Source of the DNA: an uncultured Sterolibacterium sp.
Lineage (GTDB): Bacteria > Pseudomonadota > Gammaproteobacteria > Burkholderiales > Rhodocyclaceae
Direction of reading: 5' to 3'
NCBI GenBank assembly: GCA_903930535.1
Contig: CAIYYX010000181.1
Coordinates: 1-43,345, forward strand
Length of the DNA: 43,345 nt
Below, piece by piece: positions 8,771 to 17,864 of this stretch. The notes below the pieces were generated by a model, which was not told where the DNA came from, did no database searches, and worked only from the letters and a program-made list of their open reading frames with translations. Within the stretch, counting starts at the first letter, position 1. Every line of letters starts with the position of its first letter. The position numbers and the translations under genes are program-made.

Positions 8771-9049
8771 TCCAGTTATTCAATCCATCAGCTGCGTGCA
8801 CCCTAAGCGCCGAAATGATAATGCACTGCCACCGTGTTGGCACTGGCCGCGGCCGTTCACGTCATCGACGCTATGGCGAAATCGCCAAGCGAAAGACTGG
8901 CCGGACTCAGAGCCTAGCGGCCATTCTACCGACTCAAGGCGCAACAGGTTGTGGATTCTGCAAAGGCGATTTCGGTGTCTCCAGTCGAAGCGTTTGAAGT
9001 ATTTACACCCGGGATGACGAGTGCGTCGGTGCCTGTCAGCGGCACAACT

Positions 9050-10558
9050 CTAGGGCGTTGTCGGCGGCGCCCTGCGATGACGTGTCGCCTGCTCGTAAGA
9101 GTATGCAAGTTGGATCATTCTGGCGTCCGAGTATGGCCGTCCCAGGAATGTAATGCCTGCGGGCAGGTTGTCAGAGGTGAACCCGGCCGGCACGACGACC
9201 GAAGGCACGTAGATCAAGAACGTGTTTATGTGCGGCGCTCCTTTTTGATCCACGAAGGGCGGATTGACTCCGTCCCTGATCAACGTGGGCTGATGCTCTA
9301 CCGCCTTGTGCACGATTGCGTCGAGCCGATGATCGGCCATTACCTTGTGCAGGTTGATCATCAGTGTATCGCGCGCGCGCTGGTATGCGAGTTCCTTTTC
9401 CGCAGACGGAGATTCACTCCATCGCCGGTGCGCGCTCTTGGTGACCTTCTCGAACAGCGGCGAGGCCTTGGCAGCGGCTCGCGTGGCGAACGGCGTCTTG
9501 CCGCCGGCAAAGTACAGTTCGAACATCGCATCGTTATCCTTCCCGCTGGCCACCCGCGTGGCGAGCAGTTCCCTGAGATCGGGAATGACGATGGGGTCGA
9601 CGATCTCGGCACCGCTTCGGCGCAGATCGGCAACCGCGCGGTCAAATACAGCCGTGACTTTCTGGAAGTCCTCGCTCTCGGCTTCCGACCCGTAGCCCAT
9701 CGGCTCGCGCAGGATGCCGATGCGCGCGCCTCGCAACGCCTCCTTGTCGAGCGCGGCGGAATAACTGCCGGCGGTCTTGCCGATGCCGCAGGCGGTCACC
9801 GGATCGTCGGGGTCGTAAGCGACCATGCCATCCAGAAGCCTGGCAAGATCGGCGACGGTTCTGGCCATGGGCCCTAGCGAGCCATTCGTGGTTGGCCAGC
9901 CGCCATACACACCGCCCCGGCTCACCAGACCGACGGTCGGACGCATGCCGGCGACGCCATTCCAGATGGCCGGCCGGCGTATCGACGAGAAGCCCTCCTG
10001 GCCGATGGCGACTGCACAAAAGTTGGCCGAGACGGCGGCGCCCGAGCCGCCCGAAGAACCCCCGGCGGTGCGTTCAGGGTCATAGACATTGCGCGTCGAG
10101 CCGAACAGCGATCCGTGCGTGTCGCCTCCGCCGAGTTCCCCAAGCGTGGTTTTTCCCAGGAAGATCGCACCCGCCGCCTTGAGCCTGGCGGCGACAAAGC
10201 AGTCCTGATCGGGTCTGTAGTCCTTGAACAGGATGGATCCCAGCGTCGTTGGCAGGCCCTTGAGATCCGCCTGATCCTTGAGGAGTATCGGGATACCGTG
10301 CAGCGGTCCGACGAAGCCCTCTTTCTTGAACGCTGCATCCAGCCTGTCGGCCTCGGTCAGGGCGTCTTGATTGATCGAGATGACTGCGTTGATGGCCGGG
10401 CCCTGCTGATCATAAGCAGCGATCCGGTCGAGATACATCTGCACGAGTTCGCGTGCCGTGAGCCGGCCTGCCTTGAACGCCGCATGAATATCCTCGATCG
10501 TGGATTCCACGATAGTGAAGGTTGGCGCGCCAGGAACCTTATGTGCGACCGATGTCAT
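9050..10558 (-). CDS. Amidase-signature hydrolase
   Basis: This 502-residue enzyme of the amidase signature family hydrolyses a carboxamide to acid and ammonia in the cytoplasm. The Ser-cisSer-Lys triad is visible: Lys94 in ILLKDQADLKG, the Gly/Ser loop TAGGSSGGSG (Ser168/169), and the nucleophile Ser192 in GQEGFSSIRRPA. The last motif departs slightly from the usual GGSIR. It is the last gene of the minus-strand catabolic cluster, 61 bases after the M20 gene. No signal peptide. Substrate not predictable, but co-transcription with an importer and a second amidase points to a small imported amide or its degradation product. Confidence 0.88.
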   Translation of the reverse strand: MTSVAHKVPGAPTFTIVESTIEDIHAAFKAGRLTARELVQMYLDRIAAYDQQGPAINAVISINQDALTEADRLDAAFKKEGFVGPLHGIPILLKDQADLKGLPTTLGSILFKDYRPDQDCFVAARLKAAGAIFLGKTTLGELGGGDTHGSLFGSTRNVYDPERTAGGSSGGSGAAVSANFCAVAIGQEGFSSIRRPAIWNGVAGMRPTVGLVSRGGVYGGWPTTNGSLGPMARTVADLARLLDGMVAYDPDDPVTACGIGKTAGSYSAALDKEALRGARIGILREPMGYGSEAESEDFQKVTAVFDRAVADLRRSGAEIVDPIVIPDLRELLATRVASGKDNDAMFELYFAGGKTPFATRAAAKASPLFEKVTKSAHRRWSESPSAEKELAYQRARDTLMINLHKVMADHRLDAIVHKAVEHQPTLIRDGVNPPFVDQKGAPHINTFLIYVPSVVVPAGFTSDNLPAGITFLGRPYSDARMIQLAYSYEQATRHRRAPPTTP

Positions 10559-10619
10559 TATGGAGCTCCGTTGTGATTGACGTTTTCTTGCCGATGGGAC
10601 CTTGCGGGTGTGGCGAGGT

Positions 10620-11930
10620 TCAACTGCAACCCTCGGCCTCGATGCCGCAATGGCTGAGGATCAACATTGCATAACTGCGCGCGCAAGCGAGCAGGTTTGC
10701 CAGGCGACAGACCTCTCCGCGCTCATCGTACATCTGATACGAACCGTCCTTGGTGAGCCCCCCCGGCCCGTAGGCCAGCGCCTTCATCCCGTATTCCATG
10801 AAGGTCGTCGCATCCGCCGAGACGAAATATCGATTGCGCTCAACCTCCCGGGTTGCCGTTTCGCCTGCCAGCGCATGCGCTTCAACTACTGCTTGAAAGA
10901 ATGCGTCTTCCGGCGGCAGCAGGAAGCCATTGCGGCATAAGTACACGTCGAACGTCGGATCGAGGCCTGGATTCTCGGTCCCGAGCTGCGCGATCTTGCG
11001 TCGCACCAGATTGGCAACCTCAAGCGTCGAGCGATGCGGCGGAAAACGCAGGTCAACGAAAATGTCGCACATCGGCGCCGGTGCGATCGACGGCTTGTAG
11101 GGGAATCCCCCCTCGATGGCACCGACGGTGAGCCTCGCGCCGATCTTGGCGCCGGCCACCAGTTGCTCGAACTCCGGTTCCCACGCGCGCAAGGCGTGGA
11201 GGAGGAATATCCCCTTGTCCAACGCATCGACCCCGCGCTCGCGCGACCAGACGTGCTGTGCGATCCCCTTCGCCCCGACCCGGCAAAACATATAGCTCGC
11301 CGCGGCGTTCTGAATCCGCATGCCGGTGGGCTCGCCGATCACGACCACATCGGCCATCAGGCCGTGCTGAACCCCGTAATTGGCACCGCAGCCGCCGCCG
11401 CGGAACGAGGCGCCGTGATAGTGCGTGACGGGCGCCTTCTCGATTTCGCCGACCACGCCGCTGACGGTCACGCGACCGGCCAGCTTGATGCCGGCGGCCT
11501 GTATCAGACGAATCGCACCGTAGTAGGCGGAGAATGCGGCCTTCATGTTCGATGCACCGAGTCCGTAGAGCCAGCCGTCCTCGATGATCGCGTTGGGCAG
11601 CAAGCCGATCGGCAGGTCTGGCGCCTCGCGGCCGCTGGTGCTCGTATCCATGTGGCCGTTGAACATGATGCTGGGCCCGGGCGAGTTGGGATTGAGATGC
11701 GCGATCATGTTGTTGCGCGTGGGCTCGACTTCCTGCATCGATACCGACATGCCGACCTTGCGAAATCTGGCGCCCAGATAGTCGCCGACAGCCTGCTCTT
11801 CGCCGGTGGGGCTCGGGATGTTCACGAGGTCGCACGCGAAGCCGATAATTTCGGCGGCAATCTCTTCATTCATCGCGCCGAGCACTGCGCTGCGAGCGGC
11901 CTGAAGATCTCCTTGCGAGTCATTCGCCAT
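10620..11930 (-). CDS. M20-family metallopeptidase/deacylase-like protein
   Basis: This 436-residue protein has the ArgE/DapE/CPG2 fold: the metal motif GHMDT (His93, Asp95), a catalytic-region segment GVVGEIEKAP (Glu162/164), and a dimerisation segment around residues 220-330. The usual bridging Asp of the D-M-K-G-G motif is Asn128 here (LGASNMKAA), an exception that also occurs in some M20 relatives, so activity is uncertain but not excluded. The ATG at 11930 follows AAAGGAC. It lies 12 bases after the second permease gene, so co-expression with the importer is likely. Probable role: hydrolysis of an N-acyl or N-carbamoyl intermediate. Confidence 0.82.
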   Translation of the reverse strand: MANDSQGDLQAARSAVLGAMNEEIAAEIIGFACDLVNIPSPTGEEQAVGDYLGARFRKVGMSVSMQEVEPTRNNMIAHLNPNSPGPSIMFNGHMDTSTSGREAPDLPIGLLPNAIIEDGWLYGLGASNMKAAFSAYYGAIRLIQAAGIKLAGRVTVSGVVGEIEKAPVTHYHGASFRGGGCGANYGVQHGLMADVVVIGEPTGMRIQNAAASYMFCRVGAKGIAQHVWSRERGVDALDKGIFLLHALRAWEPEFEQLVAGAKIGARLTVGAIEGGFPYKPSIAPAPMCDIFVDLRFPPHRSTLEVANLVRRKIAQLGTENPGLDPTFDVYLCRNGFLLPPEDAFFQAVVEAHALAGETATREVERNRYFVSADATTFMEYGMKALAYGPGGLTKDGSYQMYDERGEVCRLANLLACARSYAMLILSHCGIEAEGCS

Positions 11931-11942
11931 TTTGCTGTCCTT

Positions 11943-12764
11943 TCACTGCTCCGACCCGTTCGCGGCTGACGGGTCGTATTTGCGTGTCAGATGTCCGGCC
12001 CAACTGATGAGCCAGTTCACGATCAAGCCCATGACTCCGGTCAGCGCAACCAGCCCATAGACGGGGGCGCTGCGGAACATGCTCTGCTGCATCGCGATTT
12101 CGCGTCCAATGCCCGACACCTGAGTGAGAATCTCGACCAGCAAGACAATGATCAGGGTAACCGGCGCCGCAGTTCGGGTGCCCAATTGAATGCTTGGAAG
12201 CACTGATGGCAACAGGATCTTGTACTGCGTTTCCCACCATGAAAGCCTGAGAACCCGCGCCGTATCGAGCCTGTCCTGACTGATGCGCTGCGCCCCGGAG
12301 CGCGTATTGAGGAGAATGGGCCAGAAGCTCGTGAGCACCACAACCGCCAGCGTCATCGACGATGTATAGCCCATGATCAGAACCGCCACCGGCACCATCG
12401 CACCGGCCGGCATGGTGCGGCCGAACTCCAGCGCCGGGCCGAAGAGGCGGTCCAGCAACTTGGACCGCCCGAGCAATATTCCCAGAACAGACCCGATAAC
12501 GATGCTAAGTGCCAGCGCACCCGCGAAGTCGCTCAAGGTCACCACTACCGCCGGTACCAGCTTGCCCGAGGTCCATAGGGCCGCCAGCGCGCGAAGCCAT
12601 TCAATGGGCGGCGGAAAATACGGTACGTCCGGCGATGCGAAGATCTGCCACAGGACGAGTCCAAAACCCAAAGGCAGAAGGCCCCGTAGTGGCGCCGCAC
12701 CTCGCCCGCTTTCGGGCGACGACCGTGACTGCCGGCGTGGCGTAATCTTGCGGGTATTTATCAC
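11943..12764 (-). CDS. ABC transporter permease, second subunit (SsuC/TauC type)
   Basis: A 273-residue inner-membrane protein with about six helices and the BPD_transp_1 EAA-like loop (around ARVLRLSWWETQYKILLPSVLPSI). The start is a GTG at 12764 overlapping the stop of the first permease (GTGA), giving translational coupling; a much longer frame upstream is only the shadow of that gene. It pairs with the other permease to form a heterodimeric channel for the ATPase and binding protein of this cluster. Substrate unknown. Confidence 0.87.
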   Translation of the reverse strand: MINTRKITPRRQSRSSPESGRGAAPLRGLLPLGFGLVLWQIFASPDVPYFPPPIEWLRALAALWTSGKLVPAVVVTLSDFAGALALSIVIGSVLGILLGRSKLLDRLFGPALEFGRTMPAGAMVPVAVLIMGYTSSMTLAVVVLTSFWPILLNTRSGAQRISQDRLDTARVLRLSWWETQYKILLPSVLPSIQLGTRTAAPVTLIIVLLVEILTQVSGIGREIAMQQSMFRSAPVYGLVALTGVMGLIVNWLISWAGHLTRKYDPSAANGSEQ

Positions 12765-13561
12765 ACGAGCGGCCCGTAGCCGCGGAATACGCGACCGATA
12801 ACCGTGACGAGGATGAAATTCATGCCCCAGCCCAGCAGACCGATGACGAGCAGATAGGCGAAGGCCTGGGCAGGCTGGACAGCCTGCTGCGAGAACACGA
12901 TTCCGAAGCCAAGTCCGGCCGGATTGCCGACCATCTCGGCAACCACCGCAAGTGAAATGGACAGCGTCAGCGACAGTCGAAATCCGACGATGATGTTGGG
13001 CAGTGCGGCCGGGAGGATCACCTTGAAAATCGTCGCGCTGCGCGACAGCCGGAAAGAGCGCGCCACCTCCAGGAGTCCACCCGGGGTGGAACGGATTCCT
13101 CCCGCGGTGCCGAGCAGTACCGGCCACTGGCTCACATAGATCACGATCACCAGTTCGGTTTGCAGCGAAAAGCCGAATATCAGCAGTGCGATCGAGACGA
13201 AGGAAATCGACGGAATGGAGCGGAGGACTTCGATGCTCGCCATTGTGTACATCCACACCGGCCTCCAAATGCCTATCGCAAGCCCCATTGCGAAACCAAG
13301 CGTGCTCGCCACAAGCCATCCGATCAACGAGACGATGAGCGTGTGCAGCAACTGCGCCAGCAATGGCCCCTCGAACAGCAGCCACTTCAATGCCTGAAAG
13401 GTCTGCGTGGCCGAAGCGATGCTGTCGAAGTGCGCTCCCAGGGTGCGGCTGTATAGCTCCCAGAGCGCGATGCCGGCTGCGATGACCGCCAGACCCGGCC
13501 AGTTGACCCGGTATCGCTGCAGCCAGCGCGGGCGCGCCACCAGCGCCCGATTTGCGCTCAC
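12761..13561 (-). CDS. ABC transporter permease, first subunit (SsuC/TauC type)
   Basis: A 266-residue polytopic protein of the nitrate/sulfonate/taurine permease family. The ATPase-contact loop is visible near GGLLEVARSFRLSRSATIFKV followed by ILPAALPNIIVGFRLS. It starts with GTG at 13561, overlapping the ATPase stop (GTGA). Forms the membrane channel with the downstream permease. Two non-identical permeases in one importer are less common than a homodimer in this family. Confidence 0.88.
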   Translation of the reverse strand: MSANRALVARPRWLQRYRVNWPGLAVIAAGIALWELYSRTLGAHFDSIASATQTFQALKWLLFEGPLLAQLLHTLIVSLIGWLVASTLGFAMGLAIGIWRPVWMYTMASIEVLRSIPSISFVSIALLIFGFSLQTELVIVIYVSQWPVLLGTAGGIRSTPGGLLEVARSFRLSRSATIFKVILPAALPNIIVGFRLSLTLSISLAVVAEMVGNPAGLGFGIVFSQQAVQPAQAFAYLLVIGLLGWGMNFILVTVIGRVFRGYGPLV

Positions 13562-14391
13562 TCTTTGCCCCCGCCGCTGCGACGGCTCACGGCTTCATAG
13601 ACTCGATGCCTTAATTCGAGATACTCAGGCGACTCCTTGGTCCGCACCTGATCGCGCTCCGCCGGTAATCGGCTCATGACGTCGATGCCGATGGAGGCAG
13701 GCTTGCCCTTCAAGACGATGATGCGGTCGGCGAGAAACACGGCTTCATCGACATCATGGGTAATGAAGATGACCGTCGCACCAGAGGTCTGCTGGATGCG
13801 GCGCAATTCCACCTGCAGGTTCTCTCGCGTCATCGCATCGAGCGCGCCAAACGGTTCGTCCATGAGCAGCAGGTCGGGTTCGACGGCCAACGCGCGCGCA
13901 AGCTGAACGCGCTGCTGCATGCCGCCGGACAATTGCCACGGATAGTCGTCGGCGTGATCGGCCAGATCGACCTGCCGCAGCGCTGCCGTAACGCGCTGCT
14001 GCCGCGCCGCCTTGGAGGTCGTTGCTTCAAGGCCCAGTTCGACATTTCTCCGGGCGGTGCGCCAGGGCAGCAAGGACGCGGCATAGTTTTGAAACACGAA
14101 AACCGCGCCCTGCGGAGGACCGACGACACGTTCGCCGTTTAGCTCGAGGACCGAGTCTGCCGTCGCATCGACAAGGCCGCCGAAAACGCGCAGCAAGGTG
14201 GTTTTGCCGACACCGGATTCGCCCAGGATGCATAAGAATTGGCGTCGCGGCACCTCGAGATCGAGGTCTTCGATAATCCGCCGCCTTGCTTCGCCGACGC
14301 CAAGATCGACGGACAAGGCGCGACAACGAAAGGCCAGCGCAGATTCGCCGCTGCTGTCTGTCACGCCTGTTGCTTGCTCTGGTAGGTTCAC
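13558..14391 (-). CDS. ABC transporter ATP-binding protein (SsuB/TauB type)
   Basis: A 277-residue cytoplasmic ATPase. It has Walker A GESGVGKTT, Q-loop FQNYAASLLPW, signature LSGGMQQR, Walker B LLLMDEP and the H-loop THD, which completes the nitrate/sulfonate/taurine-type ATPase pattern. The start is a GTG at 14391; no strong ribosome site is seen, so a nearby alternative is possible. Energises uptake by the two downstream permeases and the binding protein encoded at 15354-16343. Confidence 0.9.
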   Translation of the reverse strand: MNLPEQATGVTDSSGESALAFRCRALSVDLGVGEARRRIIEDLDLEVPRRQFLCILGESGVGKTTLLRVFGGLVDATADSVLELNGERVVGPPQGAVFVFQNYAASLLPWRTARRNVELGLEATTSKAARQQRVTAALRQVDLADHADDYPWQLSGGMQQRVQLARALAVEPDLLLMDEPFGALDAMTRENLQVELRRIQQTSGATVIFITHDVDEAVFLADRIIVLKGKPASIGIDVMSRLPAERDQVRTKESPEYLELRHRVYEAVSRRSGGGKE

Positions 14392-14506
14392 ACGGTCTTC
14401 TTATCTGCTTTGTTGGGGAATAGGCGGGGCATCTCGGCAAGGTGCACAGCCAGCCATTCGGCCTCGGACAGGGCTGCGGGCAAACCGGAGGTCCATCGCT
14501 GCGTCT

Positions 14507-15259
14507 TCAGTGCGCCGGCGCGCCCAAGGTTTTGAGATACTTGACTGCCTCTCCGCTCGTGACAACATCGCCGTATTTCAGATCGATATCGGCGAGAAAG
14601 GTCCAGTGTGTGGTTTGTAAGCGATCGAAGCTCGCGTCTGCGACAACCGAGATTTTGTAGTTATTGGAGAACCCATCCACCGCGGTGGCATAGACGCAAC
14701 CGCTTGTCGTTCCTCCACAGATAATCAGCGAGTCGATCTGGTTCGCAATGAGGTAGGGCATGAGTCCGGTACCACTGAACAGGCTCGGCTTGCCCTTGGA
14801 AAACACCAGTTCGCCCGGCGCTGGAGCGATCTCGGCGACGATCTGATTGTCGCCCTTCTCGGTACTCACGGGCGCCGGACCGTCTTCGCGACCGCGGCGG
14901 TTCTTCGTTCCCCAAAGGCCTGGCTCATACTCGGGGCTGGCCGGATCCTCCATAGTGCTGTAGATCACCGGGATCCTTGCGCGCCTCGCCGCAAGCAACA
15001 GCGCCGTAAGATGTTTGACGGCAGCCCACGCCGCCTCGCCGCAGGAGCGGCGCTGCTCGGCAATGGCTTCGAGTATCGGCTTCGGCGTCCGCCCACAGAA
15101 GCTGTAGGTGGCATCCACGATCAGCAGTGCAGGTCGCGTACCGAAGCCACAACGCCGGCCATATCCTGCACGATCGGCAATTATCCGATCCGCCGGCGTC
15201 AGGCAGTGGGTCAGAGCAGCCGCAAGTTCTTCCGGCGTCATATCCGTGTCATGGCTCAT
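14507..15259 (-). CDS. Isochorismatase-fold cysteine hydrolase (N-carbamoylsarcosine amidase-like)
   Basis: A 250-residue enzyme with the Asp-Lys-Cys triad of the cysteine hydrolase family: Asp49 in ALLIVDA, Lys157 in KGKPSLFSGT, and nucleophile Cys188 in GGTTSGCV. Its length and N-terminal extension are closer to N-carbamoylsarcosine amidohydrolase and maleamate amidohydrolase than to isochorismatase itself. Likely releases ammonia (and CO2 if an N-carbamoyl group) from an intermediate. The ATG at 15259 follows GGGAG. It lies between the binding-protein and ATPase genes of the importer, which ties the enzyme to the imported compound. Confidence 0.86.
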   Translation of the reverse strand: MSHDTDMTPEELAAALTHCLTPADRIIADRAGYGRRCGFGTRPALLIVDATYSFCGRTPKPILEAIAEQRRSCGEAAWAAVKHLTALLLAARRARIPVIYSTMEDPASPEYEPGLWGTKNRRGREDGPAPVSTEKGDNQIVAEIAPAPGELVFSKGKPSLFSGTGLMPYLIANQIDSLIICGGTTSGCVYATAVDGFSNNYKISVVADASFDRLQTTHWTFLADIDLKYGDVVTSGEAVKYLKTLGAPAH

Positions 15260-15353
15260 CAGCGGTGCTCCCTACTTAGGCTGGAAAAGGCTCGTGCAGC
15301 ACCATTCCAAGTCCAGTCTCGTCGAGAGCTACGCTTTGAGAGGCCGTGATCTT

Positions 15354-16343
15354 CTATTTCGTCCAACTGGGCAGCATGTCGGAAACCTTGACCGGCTTGA
15401 AATCACTCGTGCGCTTGAGAATATCGAGCCAAGTCTGAAGGTCGGCGCGCTGCTGCGCGCCCAAGTCTTCGGGGCTTGTCGAAAAATGGAACTCCGGGAT
15501 CGGCGTATTTTGCAGGGGTGGTCCCTTCAACCCCGTGTAAGAACTCAGGATCTCGCGTGCCTCGGCAGGATTGGCGTAGATCCATTTCGTCGCCTCGTCC
15601 AGCGCAGTATTGAAGCGCATGATGAGTGCCTGATTGTTGTTCGCCCATGCCCGCTGCGATAGCCAGATGCCGATATACGCCCGGTCTCCGATCGACCGGA
15701 ACGGATCGCCAAGAGCAATACCGCCCGCCGCGATGGCGCTGGTGGCGAACGGCTCAATTTCCTCGATCGCATCGACGCGGCCTGCACGCAGCAAATCGGG
15801 CAACTGCGGAACGGTGCCGATCACCCAGCGGATGCTGTCGAGATTCACGCCTTCCTTCTGCAGTATGTTGAGGAGGGAAAAGTGAATGTTTCCCGTTAGG
15901 GTGAGCGTCCCAACGGTCTTGCCCTCCAGTTGTTTGAATGTGGTGATGCCACTGCCCCCGCGAGCAACGATGTTTGATGTCGGCACCTTTTTCGTATCGA
16001 GGGCCCCACCCGTAATGTTTACGACCGGAATTCCCTGGCCGGAAGCCGCGATCAGGGCAGGCTGCGTCCCCTGCATGACATCGAACTGACGGCCCAGCGT
16101 GGTGATCGAGTCGGAGATCGGCACCGGGGACACGCTCCACTTAACGGTAATGCCGTGTTTGGCAAAAATCCCTTGTTTGTCTGCCACGACCAAAGGCAAC
16201 CCTGTCGTGGTCGGTTGAATCGTAACCGTTATGCTGTTTGTCGCGGGCTGTTGTGCAAATGCGGAGGTTCCGCTAGCCAGCGTCAGCACAGCGACGAAGC
16301 AGAATCTCCAGAGACTCTCGAATAAACGATAAAAGGGGTGCAT
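15354..16343 (-). CDS. NMT1/SsuA-type ABC substrate-binding protein
   Basis: A 329-residue periplasmic binding protein: a signal peptide (FCFVAVLTLASGTSAFA) precedes a two-lobe NMT1/THI5-like domain (ITVTIQPTTTGLPLVVADKQGIF at the start of the mature part, later GGSGITTFKQLEGKTVGTLT). Captures the ligand and delivers it to the two permeases. The ATG at 16343 follows GGAGAGAG. It is separated from the upstream amidase by 225 bases that contain a short palindrome and probably a promoter. Confidence 0.9.
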   Translation of the reverse strand: MHPFYRLFESLWRFCFVAVLTLASGTSAFAQQPATNSITVTIQPTTTGLPLVVADKQGIFAKHGITVKWSVSPVPISDSITTLGRQFDVMQGTQPALIAASGQGIPVVNITGGALDTKKVPTSNIVARGGSGITTFKQLEGKTVGTLTLTGNIHFSLLNILQKEGVNLDSIRWVIGTVPQLPDLLRAGRVDAIEEIEPFATSAIAAGGIALGDPFRSIGDRAYIGIWLSQRAWANNNQALIMRFNTALDEATKWIYANPAEAREILSSYTGLKGPPLQNTPIPEFHFSTSPEDLGAQQRADLQTWLDILKRTSDFKPVKVSDMLPSWTK

Positions 16344-16441
16344 TGTCTCTCTCCGTTACTTCATTGATTGTTGTTTGTTGCGAGGGGGTAAGAGCGTCCC
16401 GAAGCAAAAGCACCGCGAGATACACTTGCTTCGGCTACATA

Positions 16442-16459
16442 TCTAAGGTCTAACTTAGA
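16442..16459. promoter_or_regulatory. Palindrome TCTAAG-N6-CTTAGA upstream of the binding-protein gene
   Basis: A perfect 6-bp inverted repeat with a 6-base spacer lies about 100 bases upstream of the importer's first gene, in the 225-base gap after the amidase. It is AT-rich and could be the operator of a dimeric repressor; no regulator gene lies in the cluster. Candidate only. Confidence 0.35.
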
Positions 16460-16568
16460 ATAATGTACCCGATGATGGGCACGCGCACAACTTTTTGAGG
16501 CAGCATGGAGCGAATCCGGGCTCGACTATCCCCCGTTTGAGGGTGCTCTCAAATCTGCACGATGCATC

Positions 16569-17864
16569 TCAAACCGCCATCCTTTGGTGAATCCAATGTG
16601 CCGCCGCCAGGGTGCGCGGATCATCATTGATGCGGCCACACACCTGCAGACCCACCGGCAGGCCATTTGGCCCTTTGTGCACAGGCACCGTGACGGTGGG
16701 TGTCCACAGAAAGGACCAGATCTGATTCAATGCCGTCGGACCGGTGCTGGAAAGTCCCACCGGCGCTTCCCCAAGCGCACTGGGTGCGATCAAGACGTCG
16801 CACTCGCCCATCGCCTCGCCGATCATCGCGCGACATTGGTATCCGATCTCCTGCGCCTTGACGTAAGCCTCGCCCGTGATTCGGCCTGCCTCCTCTAAGC
16901 GCTCGAGCAGGGTCGGATCCAAGCCCGAGGGATTGCGGTAAAACTCGTCGCTAAAGGATCGCCACATTTCGAACATAAAAACCGTCCAGTGGGCATCGCG
17001 CAGCGGTCGGAAAGCGTTGGGAAAGACAAACTCGCTGACGCGCGCTCCAGCGCGCGAAAGTTCGCGCCGGGCGCGGTCCATCGCTTCCAAGGTTTCGGCT
17101 TGCATGAGGTTGGCGTCGAAGGTAGGGCAGATACCTATCCGCAGGGCACGCTCTTCGACTGGCAGGCTGATCAACCGTGCATCGTTGGTTTGCGTGCCGA
17201 CATAAAGCGCGACGTCGGCTACGCTGCGGGCAAACACGCCGACCGTGTCGAGACTGTCTCCCTCCACCTTGCAACCGGCGCGGGAAAGCAGATTGAAACT
17301 TGGCTTATAGCCGACTACGCCACAGAAGGAGGCCGGCCGAATGGCCGAGCCCACCGTCTGGGTGCCGATGGCGAGCGGGGTCATGAAATCGGCGACCGCG
17401 GCTGCAGACCCCGCGGACGATCCGCCGGGTGTATGGTCAAGATTATGGGGATTGCGGGTCTTGCTGGGAACGTGGGTCGCCAGCTCGCAGGTGACCGTCT
17501 TGCCCATGACCACCATACCGACATGGCGGGCTCGGGCCACCGTGGCCGCATCCGTGGCCGGCCGATAGCCTTTGTGGATCGCGCAGCCATACTCTGTAGG
17601 CATGTCGAAGGTGTCGAAGATGTCTTTGACGCCCAGCGGTATGCCGTGCAACGGGCCGCGTGCCTGCCCTTTTTCGAGTTCCCGATCGAGTAGCCGCGCC
17701 TGTGCCAATGCTGCCTCCGGATCGAGGTATTGCCAGGCTTGCACATCCTTGTCACGCTCCAGGATGCGCGCGAGGCAGTCGTCTATCAACGCTTCGCAAC
17801 TGATTTCGCGGCTCGCTATCTTCTTCGCGGCCTCGGATGCAGAGAGTTTATTGAATTGGGGCAT
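16569..17864 (-). CDS. Amidase-signature hydrolase (second, shorter)
   Basis: A 431-residue amidase-family enzyme with Lys80 (IPLGVKDIFDT), Ser149/150 (PGGSSAGSAAA) and nucleophile Ser173 (GTQTVGSAIRPASF), followed by the conserved FCGVVGYKP. The ATG at 17864 follows AGGAAG; the longer frame to 17978 has no better start. Upstream-most gene of the catabolic cluster and distant in sequence from the amidase at 9050-10558, so the two probably act on different steps. Cytoplasmic. Substrate unknown. Confidence 0.88.
   Translation of the reverse strand: MPQFNKLSASEAAKKIASREISCEALIDDCLARILERDKDVQAWQYLDPEAALAQARLLDRELEKGQARGPLHGIPLGVKDIFDTFDMPTEYGCAIHKGYRPATDAATVARARHVGMVVMGKTVTCELATHVPSKTRNPHNLDHTPGGSSAGSAAAVADFMTPLAIGTQTVGSAIRPASFCGVVGYKPSFNLLSRAGCKVEGDSLDTVGVFARSVADVALYVGTQTNDARLISLPVEERALRIGICPTFDANLMQAETLEAMDRARRELSRAGARVSEFVFPNAFRPLRDAHWTVFMFEMWRSFSDEFYRNPSGLDPTLLERLEEAGRITGEAYVKAQEIGYQCRAMIGEAMGECDVLIAPSALGEAPVGLSSTGPTALNQIWSFLWTPTVTVPVHKGPNGLPVGLQVCGRINDDPRTLAAAHWIHQRMAV

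Noticed and set aside
11537-11560. M20 protein as a pseudogene
   Set aside because: The frame is complete, in a coupled operon and other metal residues are present; a single Asp-to-Asn change is not enough.
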